The notes beneath the pieces were generated by a model that did no database searches, was not told where the DNA came from, and was given only the letters and a program-made list of their open reading frames with translations. The translations under genes were made by a program, and so were the position numbers. DNA of 64,000 nt from the NCBI GenBank assembly GCA_044221335.1, contig JBGAPI010000013.1, forward strand, positions 1-64,000, read 5' to 3'. Positions 8,750-18,169 of this stretch are shown piece by piece (within the stretch, counting starts at the first letter, position 1; each line of letters starts with the position of its first letter). Source of the DNA: JBGAPI01 sp044221335 (GTDB taxonomy: Bacteria > Pseudomonadota > Gammaproteobacteria > Xanthomonadales > Ahniellaceae).

Positions 8750-10606
8750 TCAGTCGGCGATCACATTGTTGCTCGGCAGCAGGGCCAGGTTCCATTCGGA
8801 GAGCTGTTCCGGCGTCGCCTGCCCGATCAGGTCATGGGCCTCGACCGGGTCGGCGAGGATGTCGTACAGATGCTGGTCGCCCTCGCGGATGTCGCGCCAG
8901 TACTTCAGCGGCCGCGCGGGATCGCGCAGGTCGATCAGCCCGATGTGCGCGCGCTGCTGGACGAAAATGAAGTCGCGCCGGACCGGCTCCTGCAGCGCCG
9001 TGCCGGTCCAGGTCGACGGCGGCGGGATGCCGAGCTCGTGGAGGATGGTCGGCGCCAGGTCCACCTGCGAGGCGATCCGCCCGGTCGCGATCGGCGTGTC
9101 GCTCGCGTAGCCGCGCCGCTGCAGCAGCAGCGGGATGCGCAGCGTGCCCTGGTAGATGTCGTTGGCGTGCATGTACAGGCCATGCTCGCCGAGCATCTCG
9201 CCGTGGTCGGCGGTGACGACGACGACGGCGTCGGAGAGGTAGCCCAGCGCCTCGAGCCGCTCGAGGATGCGCCGCACCACGTCGTCACACTGCAGGACGC
9301 CGTCGTCGTAGTAGTTGATCGCCGGGTCGAGATCCGGATCCGGGTTCGGGTGTCCGATGAACGATGCCATCGCATAGTTCGACGCCGGCTGCCAGCGCAG
9401 CGACTCCGGCTCGCGGCGGCCGAGCGGGTGGTTCGAGGTGAGGTGGAACTGCAAGAGCGTCGGCCGGCCGTCCCAGGCCGGCAGGCGCGTGAGGTAGTCG
9501 AGCACCAGTTTGTCGTCGTTGGCGTAGAAGCCCGTCGCCATGAAGCCATCGTAGTAGAAGTCGAGGTCGCCGTAGGCCTCGCGCAGGCCGTAGAAATTGG
9601 TGTGGTCGCCGGCCAGGATCATCCCCACCCGATAGCCGTAGCGGCGCAGCACCTCGTGCAGCGTGAACGCTCGGCTCGACTGCTGGAACACGTACTTCGA
9701 GCGCGCCATCCCGAGCAGGCCGCAGAAGGATTCGGCACAGACCGCGTAGTACTGGTCGACCCGGTCGAGCCTGCCCTCGGCGTGCAGTCCGGACAGGTAG
9801 GGCGTCGTCGGACGGCGATAGCCGTAGACCCCCATGTGGTCTGCGCGCAGCGCGTCGCTGACCAGGAGGATCACGTTGTGCCGCCTCGCGCCCGGCTGGA
9901 CCCGGAAGGACTCGCGCTCGGCGAGTTCCGCCTGATCGAGCGCCGGCGCGCCCTCGTTGTGGTGGGTCTGGGTGCGGACGGTGGAGTCGAGCGACAGGAA
10001 GGTCAGGCTGAACGGCTCGCCGTCGCGCCCGGGCAGGTCGATGCTGAGCAGGTAGCCGGCGAGCCAGGCGATCGCGATCAGCGCGGACCCGACCACGGCG
10101 CCGATCGGCCGTGCCAGCCGGGCGGCGAGGCCGCGCGCCCAGTCGAGGCGCTCCGGCAGTCGCGCCGCCAGCAGGACCGCGACGAGCGGCACCCCGAGCA
10201 ATACCGCGCCGGCCAGCAGCGGCGGGATCGACAGCGCGGCGGCGAAGTCGGGCCAGCGCCGCACGTAGGTGCCGACCAGCGTCCAGGTCACCACCCGTCC
10301 CCAGGAGTGCAGGCCGAGCAGCACGATCGCGTAGTAGGCCGACAATGCGAGGAAGAGCAGCGTCATCAACGCCGTCACCAGCCAGCGGACGATCCGCGCC
10401 GTCGGGGCGAGGCTCCACAGCAGCAAGCGCAGGCCGGTCAGCGCCAGCGCCAGCAGGCCGAGGTAGTGCAGGTGCCCCGGAACCGCGGCCGCCGGCGCCG
10501 CGTACCAGTGCAAGTAGGCCCACAGGAACAGGGCGGCGGGCAGCAGCCAGAGCGTCAGTTCGAGGAAAAGCCCGCCGAATCCGGGCGCCCGGCGCGCCTC
10601 AGACAT
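8750..10606 (-). CDS. Membrane-anchored alkaline-phosphatase-superfamily (sulfatase/LTA-synthase-like) enzyme
   Basis: A 618-residue protein starting at the ATG at 10606, which overlaps the 3' end of the methyltransferase gene by 8 bp. Residues 1-190 carry about five transmembrane helices. The C-terminal two thirds is a periplasmic alkaline-phosphatase-superfamily domain. Its metal-binding strand is VILLVSDALRADHMGVYGY, and the second metal site is VVVVTADHGEMLGEHG. Where true sulfatases have C-x-P-S-R, this protein has CAESF, so a formylglycine sulfatase is unlikely. Topology and motifs fit the LTA-synthase/EptA-type transferases and phosphatases acting on lipid or envelope glycans. With the PmtA-like neighbour, a role in phospholipid head-group or envelope modification is plausible but unproven. 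Confidence 0.85.
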   Translation of the reverse strand: MSEARRAPGFGGLFLELTLWLLPAALFLWAYLHWYAAPAAAVPGHLHYLGLLALALTGLRLLLWSLAPTARIVRWLVTALMTLLFLALSAYYAIVLLGLHSWGRVVTWTLVGTYVRRWPDFAAALSIPPLLAGAVLLGVPLVAVLLAARLPERLDWARGLAARLARPIGAVVGSALIAIAWLAGYLLSIDLPGRDGEPFSLTFLSLDSTVRTQTHHNEGAPALDQAELAERESFRVQPGARRHNVILLVSDALRADHMGVYGYRRPTTPYLSGLHAEGRLDRVDQYYAVCAESFCGLLGMARSKYVFQQSSRAFTLHEVLRRYGYRVGMILAGDHTNFYGLREAYGDLDFYYDGFMATGFYANDDKLVLDYLTRLPAWDGRPTLLQFHLTSNHPLGRREPESLRWQPASNYAMASFIGHPNPDPDLDPAINYYDDGVLQCDDVVRRILERLEALGYLSDAVVVVTADHGEMLGEHGLYMHANDIYQGTLRIPLLLQRRGYASDTPIATGRIASQVDLAPTILHELGIPPPSTWTGTALQEPVRRDFIFVQQRAHIGLIDLRDPARPLKYWRDIREGDQHLYDILADPVEAHDLIGQATPEQLSEWNLALLPSNNVIAD

Positions 10607-11336
10607 TCCGGATGACCACCAGTTTCGACAGGCCGAGCAGGTTGACCTCGCGGCAGGACTCGACCTGCCAGTCGTGGGTCTGCACGTGCTCGTGGTAGCT
10701 GAAGTCCGAGCGGAAGCCGAAGCGCCGCGCCAGCGGCTGGCACACCCGGTCGAGCCAGGACCAGGCGCGGCTGCCACCGAAGTGGTTGAGCAGGACGATG
10801 GTGCCGTCGCGGCGGCAGACCCGGCGCAGCTCGGCCACCAACCGGCGCGGATCGGGCGTCACCGTCATCACGTAAGGGGCGACGACCACGTCGAATGCGC
10901 CGTCGGGGAAGTCCATCCGCTCGGCGTCCATCCGGTAAAGCGCGATCTCGCGGTCGGCGAGCCGGCGGCGGCGACGTTCGGCGCGCCGCAGCATGTCCTC
11001 CGACAGGTCGATGCCGACGACCGCGGTGCCGCGCGGGTAGCGCGACAGCGTGAGGCCGGTGCCGACGCCGACTTCGAGCAGCCGCTCGGGCCGGCGCCGG
11101 GTGACCTCGCGGGCCATCCGGCGTCGGCCGGGTTCGGAGATCAGCCCGAACACCAGGTCGTAGATCGGTGCGCACTGGTGATAGACCTCGATCACCTCGT
11201 CCCGCGAGATGGCCGGCGGCGGTGACGTAGGCGGCGTGGCGACCGGAATGCGCAACTCACCGCCATAGCCGTCCGCGCACTCGACCGCCGGTTCGGCGAG
11301 CACGGGAAGGTCTTCGCGGGCGGAATCGGGAGGCAT
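10599..11336 (-). CDS. Class I SAM methyltransferase, PmtA/UbiE-like
   Basis: A protein of about 245 residues, with a possible GTG start 18 bases further out at 11354. The SAM-binding motif I is LLEVGVGTGLTLSRYP, followed by VVGIDLSEDMLRRAERR and the post-motif DGAFDVVVAPYVM. Just before it is YDLVFGLISEPGRRRMAREV, a landmark of phosphatidylethanolamine N-methyltransferases of the PmtA type. It is the first gene of an overlapping pair with the membrane phosphatase/transferase. A phosphatidylethanolamine substrate is inferred from similarity only; ubiquinone-type or other small-molecule substrates remain possible. Confidence 0.85.
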   Translation of the reverse strand: MPPDSAREDLPVLAEPAVECADGYGGELRIPVATPPTSPPPAISRDEVIEVYHQCAPIYDLVFGLISEPGRRRMAREVTRRRPERLLEVGVGTGLTLSRYPRGTAVVGIDLSEDMLRRAERRRRRLADREIALYRMDAERMDFPDGAFDVVVAPYVMTVTPDPRRLVAELRRVCRRDGTIVLLNHFGGSRAWSWLDRVCQPLARRFGFRSDFSYHEHVQTHDWQVESCREVNLLGLSKLVVIRNV

Positions 11337-11424
11337 CGCGGGAAGTCTTACCACAAGGTCACAGGCGCCGCCATGAAGCGGTCCCAGGCGTCACAATCAT
11401 CGGCCCCGTCCGGACGCCCAGCCC

Positions 11425-13137
11425 ATGAACCGTCTCGTCTCCCGCTGCGCCCTGCTGCTGGCGATCGCCGCCACCCTCGTGCCGGCACTTGCCGCCGACC
11501 GCCTGACCGACGCGGAGTTCGCCACCCGCTCCGAGGTGATCGCGCCGCATGCGATGGCCGCGACCTCGCAGCCGCTGGCGACCCAGATCGCGCTCGACGT
11601 GATGAAGATGGGCGGCAGCGCGATCGACGCCGCGATCGCCGCGGACGCCGCGCTCGGGCTGATGGAACCGACCGGCTCGGGCATGGGCGGCGACCTGTTC
11701 GCGATCGTCTGGGACGCGAAGACGAAGAAGCTCTACGGCTACAACGGCTCCGGCCGTTCGCCGAAATCGCTGTCGCTCGCTTGGTTCATCGAGCACGGCT
11801 ACAAGGACATCCCGCCGACCGGGCCGCTGCCGGTGTCGGTCCCGGGCTGCGTCGACGGCTGGTTCGCCCTGCACGACCGCTTCGGCAAGCTTCCGATGAA
11901 GGACGTGCTGGCGCCCACGATCGGCTATGCCCGCGACGGCTTCCCGGTCAGCGACGTGATCGCCTACTACTGGCGGCTGTCGGTGCCGCGGTTGTCGAAG
12001 TATCCCGGCTTCACCGAGCAGTTCACCCGTGACGGCCGCGGACCGGCCAAGGGCGAGCTGTGGACCAATCCCAATCTCGCCCGCACGCTGGAGACCGTCG
12101 CCCGCGGCGGTCGCGACGCCTTCTACAAGGGCGACATCGCCCGCACCATCGGCGACTACATGAAGGCGCAGGGCGGATTCCTGTCCTACGAGGATCTCGC
12201 GAGCCACCACGGCGAGTGGGTCGAACCGGTCTCGGTGAACTACCGCGGCTACGACGTCTGGGAGCTGCCGCCGAACGGCCAGGGCATCGCGGCCCTGCAG
12301 ATGCTGAACATCCTCGAGGGCTACGACTTCTCGAAGATCGCGTTCGGCAGCCCGGAACACCTGCATCTCTTCACCGAGGCGAAGAAGCTCGCGTTCGCCG
12401 ACCGGGCCGCCCTGTATGCCGACCCGGACTTCTACAAGACCCCGGTCACGACGCTGCTCGGCAAGCCCTACGCCGCCGAACGCCGCGCGAAGATCGACCC
12501 GGATCACGCCGCCCGCGCCGTCGACGCCGGCCGCAAGCAGCTGAACGAGGGCGACACCATCTACCTCACCACCGCGGACTCCGCCGGCAACATGGTGTCG
12601 CTGATCCAGTCGAACTACCGCGGCATGGGCTCGGGCATGAGCCCGACCGGTCTCGGCTTCATCCTGCAGGACCGCGGCGAGATGTTCGTGCTGAAGGAGG
12701 GCCACCCGAACTCCTTCGCGCCCGGCAAGCGGCCGTTCCACACGATCATCCCGGCCTTCGTCACCAAGGACGGCGCGCCCTGGCTGTCGTTCGGCGTGAT
12801 GGGCGGCCAGATGCAGCCGCAGGGCCACGTGCAGATCCTGATGAACCTGATCGACTTCCACATGAACCTGCAGGAAGCCGGCGATGCGCCGCGGGTCCAG
12901 CACGACCTGTCGACCGAGCCGACCGGCCAGAACACGCCGATGACCGACGGCGGCGTGCTGCAGATGGAATCCGGCTTCCCCTACGCGACGGTCCGTGCGC
13001 TGATGCGCAAGGGCCACCACGTCGAGTTCGCCGACGGACCCTACGGCGGCTACCAGGCGATCGCCCGCGACCCGAAGACCGGCGTGTACTCCGGGGCATC
13101 GGAGTCGCGGAAGGACGGGCAGGCGGCGGGCTACTGA
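11425..13137 (+). CDS. ggt: Gamma-glutamyltranspeptidase (periplasmic)
   Basis: An N-terminal-nucleophile hydrolase that cleaves glutathione and transfers gamma-glutamyl groups. It is exported by an N-terminal signal (MNRLVSRCALLLAIAATLVPALA). The large-subunit landmarks MGGSAIDAAIAADAALGLMEPTGSGMGGD and LWTNPNLARTLETVARGG are present. The autoprocessing site and nucleophile is Thr378 in EGDTIYLTTAD; the usual TTHxS context is changed here to DTIYL. The small subunit keeps SGMSPTGLGF and FGVMGGQMQPQGHVQ. The 570-residue length is normal. It is divergent from the methyltransferase with about 90 bp between the starts. Confidence 0.95.
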   Translation: MNRLVSRCALLLAIAATLVPALAADRLTDAEFATRSEVIAPHAMAATSQPLATQIALDVMKMGGSAIDAAIAADAALGLMEPTGSGMGGDLFAIVWDAKTKKLYGYNGSGRSPKSLSLAWFIEHGYKDIPPTGPLPVSVPGCVDGWFALHDRFGKLPMKDVLAPTIGYARDGFPVSDVIAYYWRLSVPRLSKYPGFTEQFTRDGRGPAKGELWTNPNLARTLETVARGGRDAFYKGDIARTIGDYMKAQGGFLSYEDLASHHGEWVEPVSVNYRGYDVWELPPNGQGIAALQMLNILEGYDFSKIAFGSPEHLHLFTEAKKLAFADRAALYADPDFYKTPVTTLLGKPYAAERRAKIDPDHAARAVDAGRKQLNEGDTIYLTTADSAGNMVSLIQSNYRGMGSGMSPTGLGFILQDRGEMFVLKEGHPNSFAPGKRPFHTIIPAFVTKDGAPWLSFGVMGGQMQPQGHVQILMNLIDFHMNLQEAGDAPRVQHDLSTEPTGQNTPMTDGGVLQMESGFPYATVRALMRKGHHVEFADGPYGGYQAIARDPKTGVYSGASESRKDGQAAGY

Positions 13138-13382
13138 GTCGCGCGCGGCGACTCTGCGCGCGTCCGGCTGCGAGTCGGCCCGCGCGATGAAGCGCAGTAC
13201 CCAGGCGCCGGCATCGGCGGCGAACGGTCACGCCGTCGCCCGACCGGCACCCAGGGAACCGCAGGGACGATTCGACTCGGCGGCGACGAATTCGCGCTGC
13301 CGATGACGGAACTGCATCGCGGCAAGGCGCCGAACGGCGGCGTCGCGCCGCGGATCGGTTCGGTCGCAGTCCCGACCGTCGC

Positions 13383-13388
13383 TACAAT
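13383..13388 (+). promoter_or_regulatory. Candidate -10 element (TACAAT)
   Basis: TACAAT lies 29 bp upstream of the ATG at 13418, with TTCGGT 18 bp before it as a weak -35. Similar NACAAT hexamers precede several other starts in this window. Confidence 0.35.
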
Positions 13389-13417
13389 CGCCGCGCTCCG
13401 CCGACGACGACACCGCC

Positions 13418-13864
13418 ATGCACCTCACCTTCACCAAGCTCAACGGCAAGTACGACCGCCTCGACATCCGCCGCGGCGACGCGCCACCGATGAAGATCGA
13501 CTGCCCGAAGCAGCGGATCATCCCGCACGACATGGTGCATTACGCCGTGGAGAGCACGCTCGCTGCGCGCGGCTTCCTGGGCCGCGTGCGCGACGGCGAG
13601 TCCGCCGACTTCACGATGAAGCCCGAAACCGAGAGCGACGGCGTGGAGCGTCTCGTCGAGGTGTTCCAGGGCGACGCCTGGTCGGGCGGCACCAGTTCCG
13701 CCGCCGACATGCTCGACCTCTACCGGGTCACCTGCGAGGAGCGCGCCTGCCCGATGCTGCCGGTCGGACCGGCCGATATCGACGCGGTGCGCGCCCGGAT
13801 CGCCGAGCTCGATACGGTTTGGCAGGCGTTGCCGGTCGGACAGGCGCTGGAATTGTCGCTGTAG
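13418..13864 (+). CDS. Small conserved-looking cytosolic hypothetical protein
   Basis: A 148-residue protein without signal or membrane helices. It begins MHLTFTKLNGKYDRLDI, carries an acidic helix-rich centre (QRIIPHDMVHYAVESTLAARGFLGRVRDGE) and ends with DTVWQALPVGQALEL. The segment PHDMVHYAVE followed by GFL resembles a small family of uncharacterised gammaproteobacterial proteins, but I cannot name it. The 280 bp upstream contain no gene I can support, only the weak promoter-like TACAAT. Confidence 0.7.
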   Translation: MHLTFTKLNGKYDRLDIRRGDAPPMKIDCPKQRIIPHDMVHYAVESTLAARGFLGRVRDGESADFTMKPETESDGVERLVEVFQGDAWSGGTSSAADMLDLYRVTCEERACPMLPVGPADIDAVRARIAELDTVWQALPVGQALELSL

Positions 13865-14067
13865 CGATCGACGCCGGATCCCGGCGAAGGGCTGCGGCAT
13901 CGGCGGCGACGCCGACCCTCCTGGCGATCCCCATGACGGCCTAGGCATCGGCAACCGGGGGTGGCACCTGCGTCGTCAGGTTCCAACCCGGCTTTTGCGT
14001 CGCTCCCGATTCCTGCAACGGCGGGGAGTCTTCACAATGCCGTCCCCTTCCCGAGGATCGCCTGCCG

Positions 14068-14910
14068 ATGTCCCGCCTGCATCTGATCGCCGCTCTCACG
14101 TCGGCCGTGCTGCTGTCCGCTACGACGGCAAGGGCGGACGACTACTGCATCAATCCCACGGTGGTCTCCGCGGTCTCGGACGCCGATCACGACGCGTCGT
14201 CCTCGGCCGCCCAGCCCATGCTGCTGGGAGATGCCACGGCTCTGGAGGTCACACCAGTCACGCCGGAGAGTTGCACCCCCGAGGCCGGCTGTACGAAGGG
14301 CCCGATCTGCGCCATGGCGCTGCTCGGCGGGGTCAGTCCCGCAGTCTCGGGAAATGACGATTCGTGCTGGGCCGCCGGCCGCAACGGCGCCTGCGTCACT
14401 CACCGATCGTCGTATGCCTTTCTGCAGAACCAGCACGCGAGCTGGCCGGCCGATTCGGGAATCGGATTCACGCTCATGACTTGGAAGCTTGACGCCGTTC
14501 CGGTGGGCTATTCGATCCCAGTCGCCGAGGTCGCATTGCAGGACGCCAAGGGTCGTGAATCCCGCGTTCGCCTGGTACTGCGTCGTGTCGGGACGAGTGG
14601 CCAGGGCGACTTCGAGCTCGCCCTGGCCGGCAGTCTGATGGGGCGCTCCGGCGCAAGGGCCGCCCTCCGTGAGGCCCCCGTGCGTCTCGTGAGCCGGCGA
14701 TCCGCGATCCGTCTCGACTGGGGGAACGACCTCGACCCGACGCATTCGGGGAAGTATCTCCTCCGGGTAAGCATCGACGGCCAGGCGATCGAACGCCAAC
14801 TGCCGTTCCCGATCGCTTCCGGGCGGTCGGCGGTCGGAAACCTCGGGGCACTGACGATCGGACCGGCGGCCGCCGATCTCGGTTTCGGTGACCTCTACTT
14901 CAGGGATTGA
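14068..14910 (+). CDS. Secreted cysteine-rich hypothetical protein
   Basis: A 280-residue exported protein with a signal peptide of about 23 residues (MSRLHLIAALTSAVLLSATTARA). The N-terminal mature part has several Cys (CINPT, SCTPEAGC, GPICAM, DSCWAAG, ACVTH) that could pair as disulfides. The C-terminal part is strand-rich and domain-like (from FTLMTWKLDAVPVGYSIPVAEVALQDAKGRESRVRL onward) and ends GFGDLYFRD. I do not recognise the family. It converges with the FG-GAP gene, with 26 bp between stops. Confidence 0.68.
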   Translation: MSRLHLIAALTSAVLLSATTARADDYCINPTVVSAVSDADHDASSSAAQPMLLGDATALEVTPVTPESCTPEAGCTKGPICAMALLGGVSPAVSGNDDSCWAAGRNGACVTHRSSYAFLQNQHASWPADSGIGFTLMTWKLDAVPVGYSIPVAEVALQDAKGRESRVRLVLRRVGTSGQGDFELALAGSLMGRSGARAALREAPVRLVSRRSAIRLDWGNDLDPTHSGKYLLRVSIDGQAIERQLPFPIASGRSAVGNLGALTIGPAAADLGFGDLYFRD

Positions 14911-14936
14911 TCCAACCGTCTCGAATCCAGATCCGA

Positions 14937-17003
14937 TCAGGGTAGCGATCCGGCGATTGCTCCTCCGTGCGTCGGCGCGACGGCTGCTGGCGTGTCCGCG
15001 GACCGCCCGGTCGACTCGAAGCCATCGCCGAATGACGCTGTGCGATCGACGAGGTCGAGCACGAGTCGCAGCGCCGCCGTCGTAGGAGCGAAGCCGCCGA
15101 GCGCGCCGATCTCGTCGCGGATGTCCTGATGCTGGTCGCGCAGCACCTGGCCGTAGCCGTCCCACGGCAGCAGCAGAAGTTCCGGCGCGGCGCCTGCGAT
15201 GCCGTGCTCGGGCACGAATTTGAGTTCGGCCTCGGGGCCGATGATCGCGGCCTCGGCGAGCGACAGCTCCTCGGGCAGCGGCTCGAAGTCGTCGTCGGGA
15301 CGATAGCGAAACTTCCAGTGACCGAGCGTCGCATCCGGCGCACCGATCAGGGCGGCACCCGCGCTCGGCAACCGATCGGCGACGTGGTTGGCCGCGAGAT
15401 CCGCCCACCGGTAGACCGGGACGACGCTGGCGTCGGCCGGCTGGTCGGCGAGGCGCACGGCGCCGTCGCCGCGCGGTGGCGCCTTGCCGTAGAGCAGGTC
15501 GACCATGCCTCGTTGCGCGCCGCCGCCGCCGGCGAGGCTGCAGCCGATCGCGATGTCGGCAAGGCCGTCGCCGTCGAGGTCGCCGGCGCTCCCGAAGCGT
15601 TGTCCACAGAAAGCGCCCGCGTCGCGACCGTCGAGGCGGAGGCCATGCGGCGGGTGCAGGTCGCTTGCAGCGCTGACGTTCGGCAAAGCGCTGCGCCTGC
15701 CGAACAGGACGTAGACGCTGCCGCCGGCCGGGGCGCCGTAGCCATGCCCCGGCGCGCCGATCACGAGGTCATCCAGGCCGTCGCCGTCGACGTCGCCGGC
15801 ACGCGCCAGTTCGCGGCCGAAGTAGGGCGTGGCGGGACTGCCGAGCCCGGCGATGCGGTGGCCGGCGCTCGCCGCGTCGATCGACCAGCGCGGCGGCAGC
15901 GGCCGCGGCCGACCCGCGACAAGGTCGATCGCGCCGTAGTCCGGTCCGCCGAGCGTGCCGATCACGAGCTCGCTCCGGCCGTCGCCGTCGAGGTCGACCA
16001 ACGCTGCCGCGCGGCCGAAGCCGGCGTTGGCGACACCGCCGTCGATGCGGCTGCCGCTGACGCCGTCGAGAGCGTCGACGGCCAGCGTCGGTGCGAACGG
16101 TCCGGCGCGGCCGAATAGCAGGAACAGTGCTCCGCTGCGCCCGGCGGGTCCGAGCGCTCCGTCGGCGCCGATCGCGAGATCCGGGCGACCGTCGCCGTCG
16201 AAGTCGCCAGCGGCGAGGGCGATCCCGAAGGCATCGAAGGCGTTCACCCCGTCGATTCGAAAGCCGTCCTGGCCGTCGAGCGTGGCCAGCGGCTGCAGCG
16301 CGGGCCGCGCGCCACGTCGTCCGAACAGCACGTGGACGCTGCCGCTGCCGGCCGGCGGGTGACCGCTCGCCAGCGTCGCGACGGCGATGTCGTCGATGCC
16401 GTCGCCGTCGAAGTCGCCGAGGCCGGCGACCCGTTGGCCGACGTGGGTCGAGCCGGGATCGCCGACGAAGCACCGGCCGTTCCGGCCGTCGATCGCGCCA
16501 AGGCGGAACTCTTCCGGGAAGTCGGGGCGGCCGTAGACCACGCAGACGACGCCGGCATCGGCCGGTTGCGCGCGCTCGTCGGACGGCACGCCGATCACCA
16601 CATCGGCGATGCCGTCGCCGTTGAAGTCGCCGGCCGCCGCGACGCCGGCCTCGTTGCCATGACCGCGGTCGCTGACGAGACGCACGCCGCCGTGTCCATC
16701 GAGGCCGGCGAGGGGAAACGGATCGGGCAGCCGCGCGCGACGCCCGAACACGATCGTGGTCACGCCGGAGTGGACGCCGTCGACGCTCGCGAATTCGGAC
16801 TGCAGCGCGAGATCGTCGATGCCGTCGCCGTTGAGGTCGCCGACGCCGGTGACTGGATCGCCGAGGGTGTCGCCGTCGGCGAGGCCGGCGAGATGGCTGC
16901 CGGGGCGGCCGCCGAAGTCGGCGAGCGGGATGGCCGCGCCGGCCGTCCCGGCGAGCGCGGCCAACGCCAGCACCGCCGCGATGCGGATTCTGGGGGATCG
17001 CAT
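14937..17003 (-). CDS. Secreted seven-repeat FG-GAP (integrin-alpha-like) beta-propeller protein
   Basis: A 688-residue exported protein (signal MRSPRIRIAAVLALAALAGTAGAA). It contains seven calcium-loop motifs of the form D-x-D/N-G-D-G-x-x-D: DLNGDGIDDL, DFNGDGIADV, DFDGDGIDDI, DFDGDGRPDL, DLDGDGRSEL, DVDGDGLDDL and DLDGDGLADI. Each is followed by an FGR or YGR strand, as expected for one complete seven-bladed propeller. The C-terminal ~180 residues are not propeller and end with FGDGFEST, a DGFE-type motif seen in secreted proteins of Lysobacterales. A role in surface adhesion or ligand binding is inferred from the family. An AAGGAAG ribosome site precedes the ATG. Confidence 0.9.
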   Translation of the reverse strand: MRSPRIRIAAVLALAALAGTAGAAIPLADFGGRPGSHLAGLADGDTLGDPVTGVGDLNGDGIDDLALQSEFASVDGVHSGVTTIVFGRRARLPDPFPLAGLDGHGGVRLVSDRGHGNEAGVAAAGDFNGDGIADVVIGVPSDERAQPADAGVVCVVYGRPDFPEEFRLGAIDGRNGRCFVGDPGSTHVGQRVAGLGDFDGDGIDDIAVATLASGHPPAGSGSVHVLFGRRGARPALQPLATLDGQDGFRIDGVNAFDAFGIALAAGDFDGDGRPDLAIGADGALGPAGRSGALFLLFGRAGPFAPTLAVDALDGVSGSRIDGGVANAGFGRAAALVDLDGDGRSELVIGTLGGPDYGAIDLVAGRPRPLPPRWSIDAASAGHRIAGLGSPATPYFGRELARAGDVDGDGLDDLVIGAPGHGYGAPAGGSVYVLFGRRSALPNVSAASDLHPPHGLRLDGRDAGAFCGQRFGSAGDLDGDGLADIAIGCSLAGGGGAQRGMVDLLYGKAPPRGDGAVRLADQPADASVVPVYRWADLAANHVADRLPSAGAALIGAPDATLGHWKFRYRPDDDFEPLPEELSLAEAAIIGPEAELKFVPEHGIAGAAPELLLLPWDGYGQVLRDQHQDIRDEIGALGGFAPTTAALRLVLDLVDRTASFGDGFESTGRSADTPAAVAPTHGGAIAGSLP

Positions 17004-17224
17004 GGGTCACTTCCTTGTGACGGTGGAGAAAGCCGATCGTCGCGCGCCGGCGCCGGCAGGGCGGCGGCGCGCGGGTTCCATCGCGGACGGACCCCGAATC
17101 GCGCCGCGAACGAACGGTCGTTCTTCGCTGTACCGGCGCCAAGGCGAGGAAGTCGATTGATCTGCCTCAAGTCCGGTTCACCGCCAGCCGCTAGACTGTG
17201 CACATCCGAGCCTCGAGTCGTGCC

Positions 17225-18118
17225 ATGACCACCGCCCCCCGCCGCGTCGAGCATCAGCAGACCGACAAAGGCTACGTGCCGATCTACACCACCGCGGTCG
17301 TGGAGCAGCCGTGGGCGAACTACTCGGCGAACGATCACCAGACCTGGTCGATCCTGTTCCGTCGCCAGCGCGAGCTCCTCGTCGGTCGCGCCTGCCGCGA
17401 GTTCCTCGACAACCAGGAGCGGATGGGGATGAGCGCGGATCGCATCCCGCGCTTCGACGAATTGAACGGGCACCTGCAGAAGGCGACCGGCTGGACCCTG
17501 GTCGGCGTCGAGGGCCTGCTGCCCGAGCTGACCTTCTTCGAGCACCTCGCCAACCGCCGCTTTCCGGTGACCTGGTGGATCCGCCGACCCGACCAGATCG
17601 ACTACATCGCCGAGCCGGACCTGTTCCACGACCTGTTCGGCCACGTCCCGCTGCTGATGAACCCGGTGTTCGCCGATTACATGTGCGCCTACGGCCGGGG
17701 CGGCGTCAGGGCCTCGCAGTTCGGTGCCGAGGCGCTCGCGAACCTGACCCGGCTCTACTGGTACACGGTGGAGTTCGGCCTGATCAACACCGACGAGGGC
17801 CTGCGGATCTACGGCGCCGGCATCGTGTCGTCGAAGGGCGAGTCGATCTACTGCCTCGACAGCCCGGCGCCGAACCGGATCGGCTTCGACCTCAAGCGCG
17901 TCATGCGCACCCGCTACCGGATCGACACCTTCCAGAAGACCTATTTCGTGATCGACGGCTTCGAGCAGCTGATGCGCGCGACCGTCGACCCGGATTTCGC
18001 ACCGATCTATTCCGAGCTGGCCTCCGCCGAGGCGGTCCCGGCCGGCAGCGTGCTGGCGAGCGACCGCGTGTTCACGCGTGGAACGGGCGAGGGCTGGGCC
18101 GAGGGCGGGGACGTCTGA
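17225..18118 (+). CDS. phhA: Phenylalanine 4-hydroxylase
   Basis: Iron- and pterin-dependent aromatic amino acid hydroxylase converting phenylalanine to tyrosine. The facial triad is visible: His135 and His140 in DLFHDLFGHVPLL and Glu183 in YWYTVEFGL. Other family blocks, such as PDQIDYIAEPDLFHD and GAGIVSSKGESIYCL, are intact. The 297-residue length fits bacterial monofunctional enzymes with a C-terminal extension after the catalytic core. The ATG at 17225 is preferred over an upstream GTG because the catalytic-domain N-terminus (QQTDKGYVPIYTT) follows at normal distance. No pterin carbinolamine dehydratase gene is adjacent. Confidence 0.96.
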   Translation: MTTAPRRVEHQQTDKGYVPIYTTAVVEQPWANYSANDHQTWSILFRRQRELLVGRACREFLDNQERMGMSADRIPRFDELNGHLQKATGWTLVGVEGLLPELTFFEHLANRRFPVTWWIRRPDQIDYIAEPDLFHDLFGHVPLLMNPVFADYMCAYGRGGVRASQFGAEALANLTRLYWYTVEFGLINTDEGLRIYGAGIVSSKGESIYCLDSPAPNRIGFDLKRVMRTRYRIDTFQKTYFVIDGFEQLMRATVDPDFAPIYSELASAEAVPAGSVLASDRVFTRGTGEGWAEGGDV

Positions 18119-18169
18119 GGTCTCGGGGGCCGGGGGCGCGCCAGCCCATATCCAGCCTCTTCCGGTTCC

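Noticed and set aside
8750..10606. Active formylglycine sulfatase
   Set aside because: The C-x-P-S-R signature is absent (CAESF), so sulfatase activity is not claimed despite family similarity.
11359..13020. Minus-strand 553-codon frame opposite ggt
   Set aside because: Antisense shadow of ggt; no motif.
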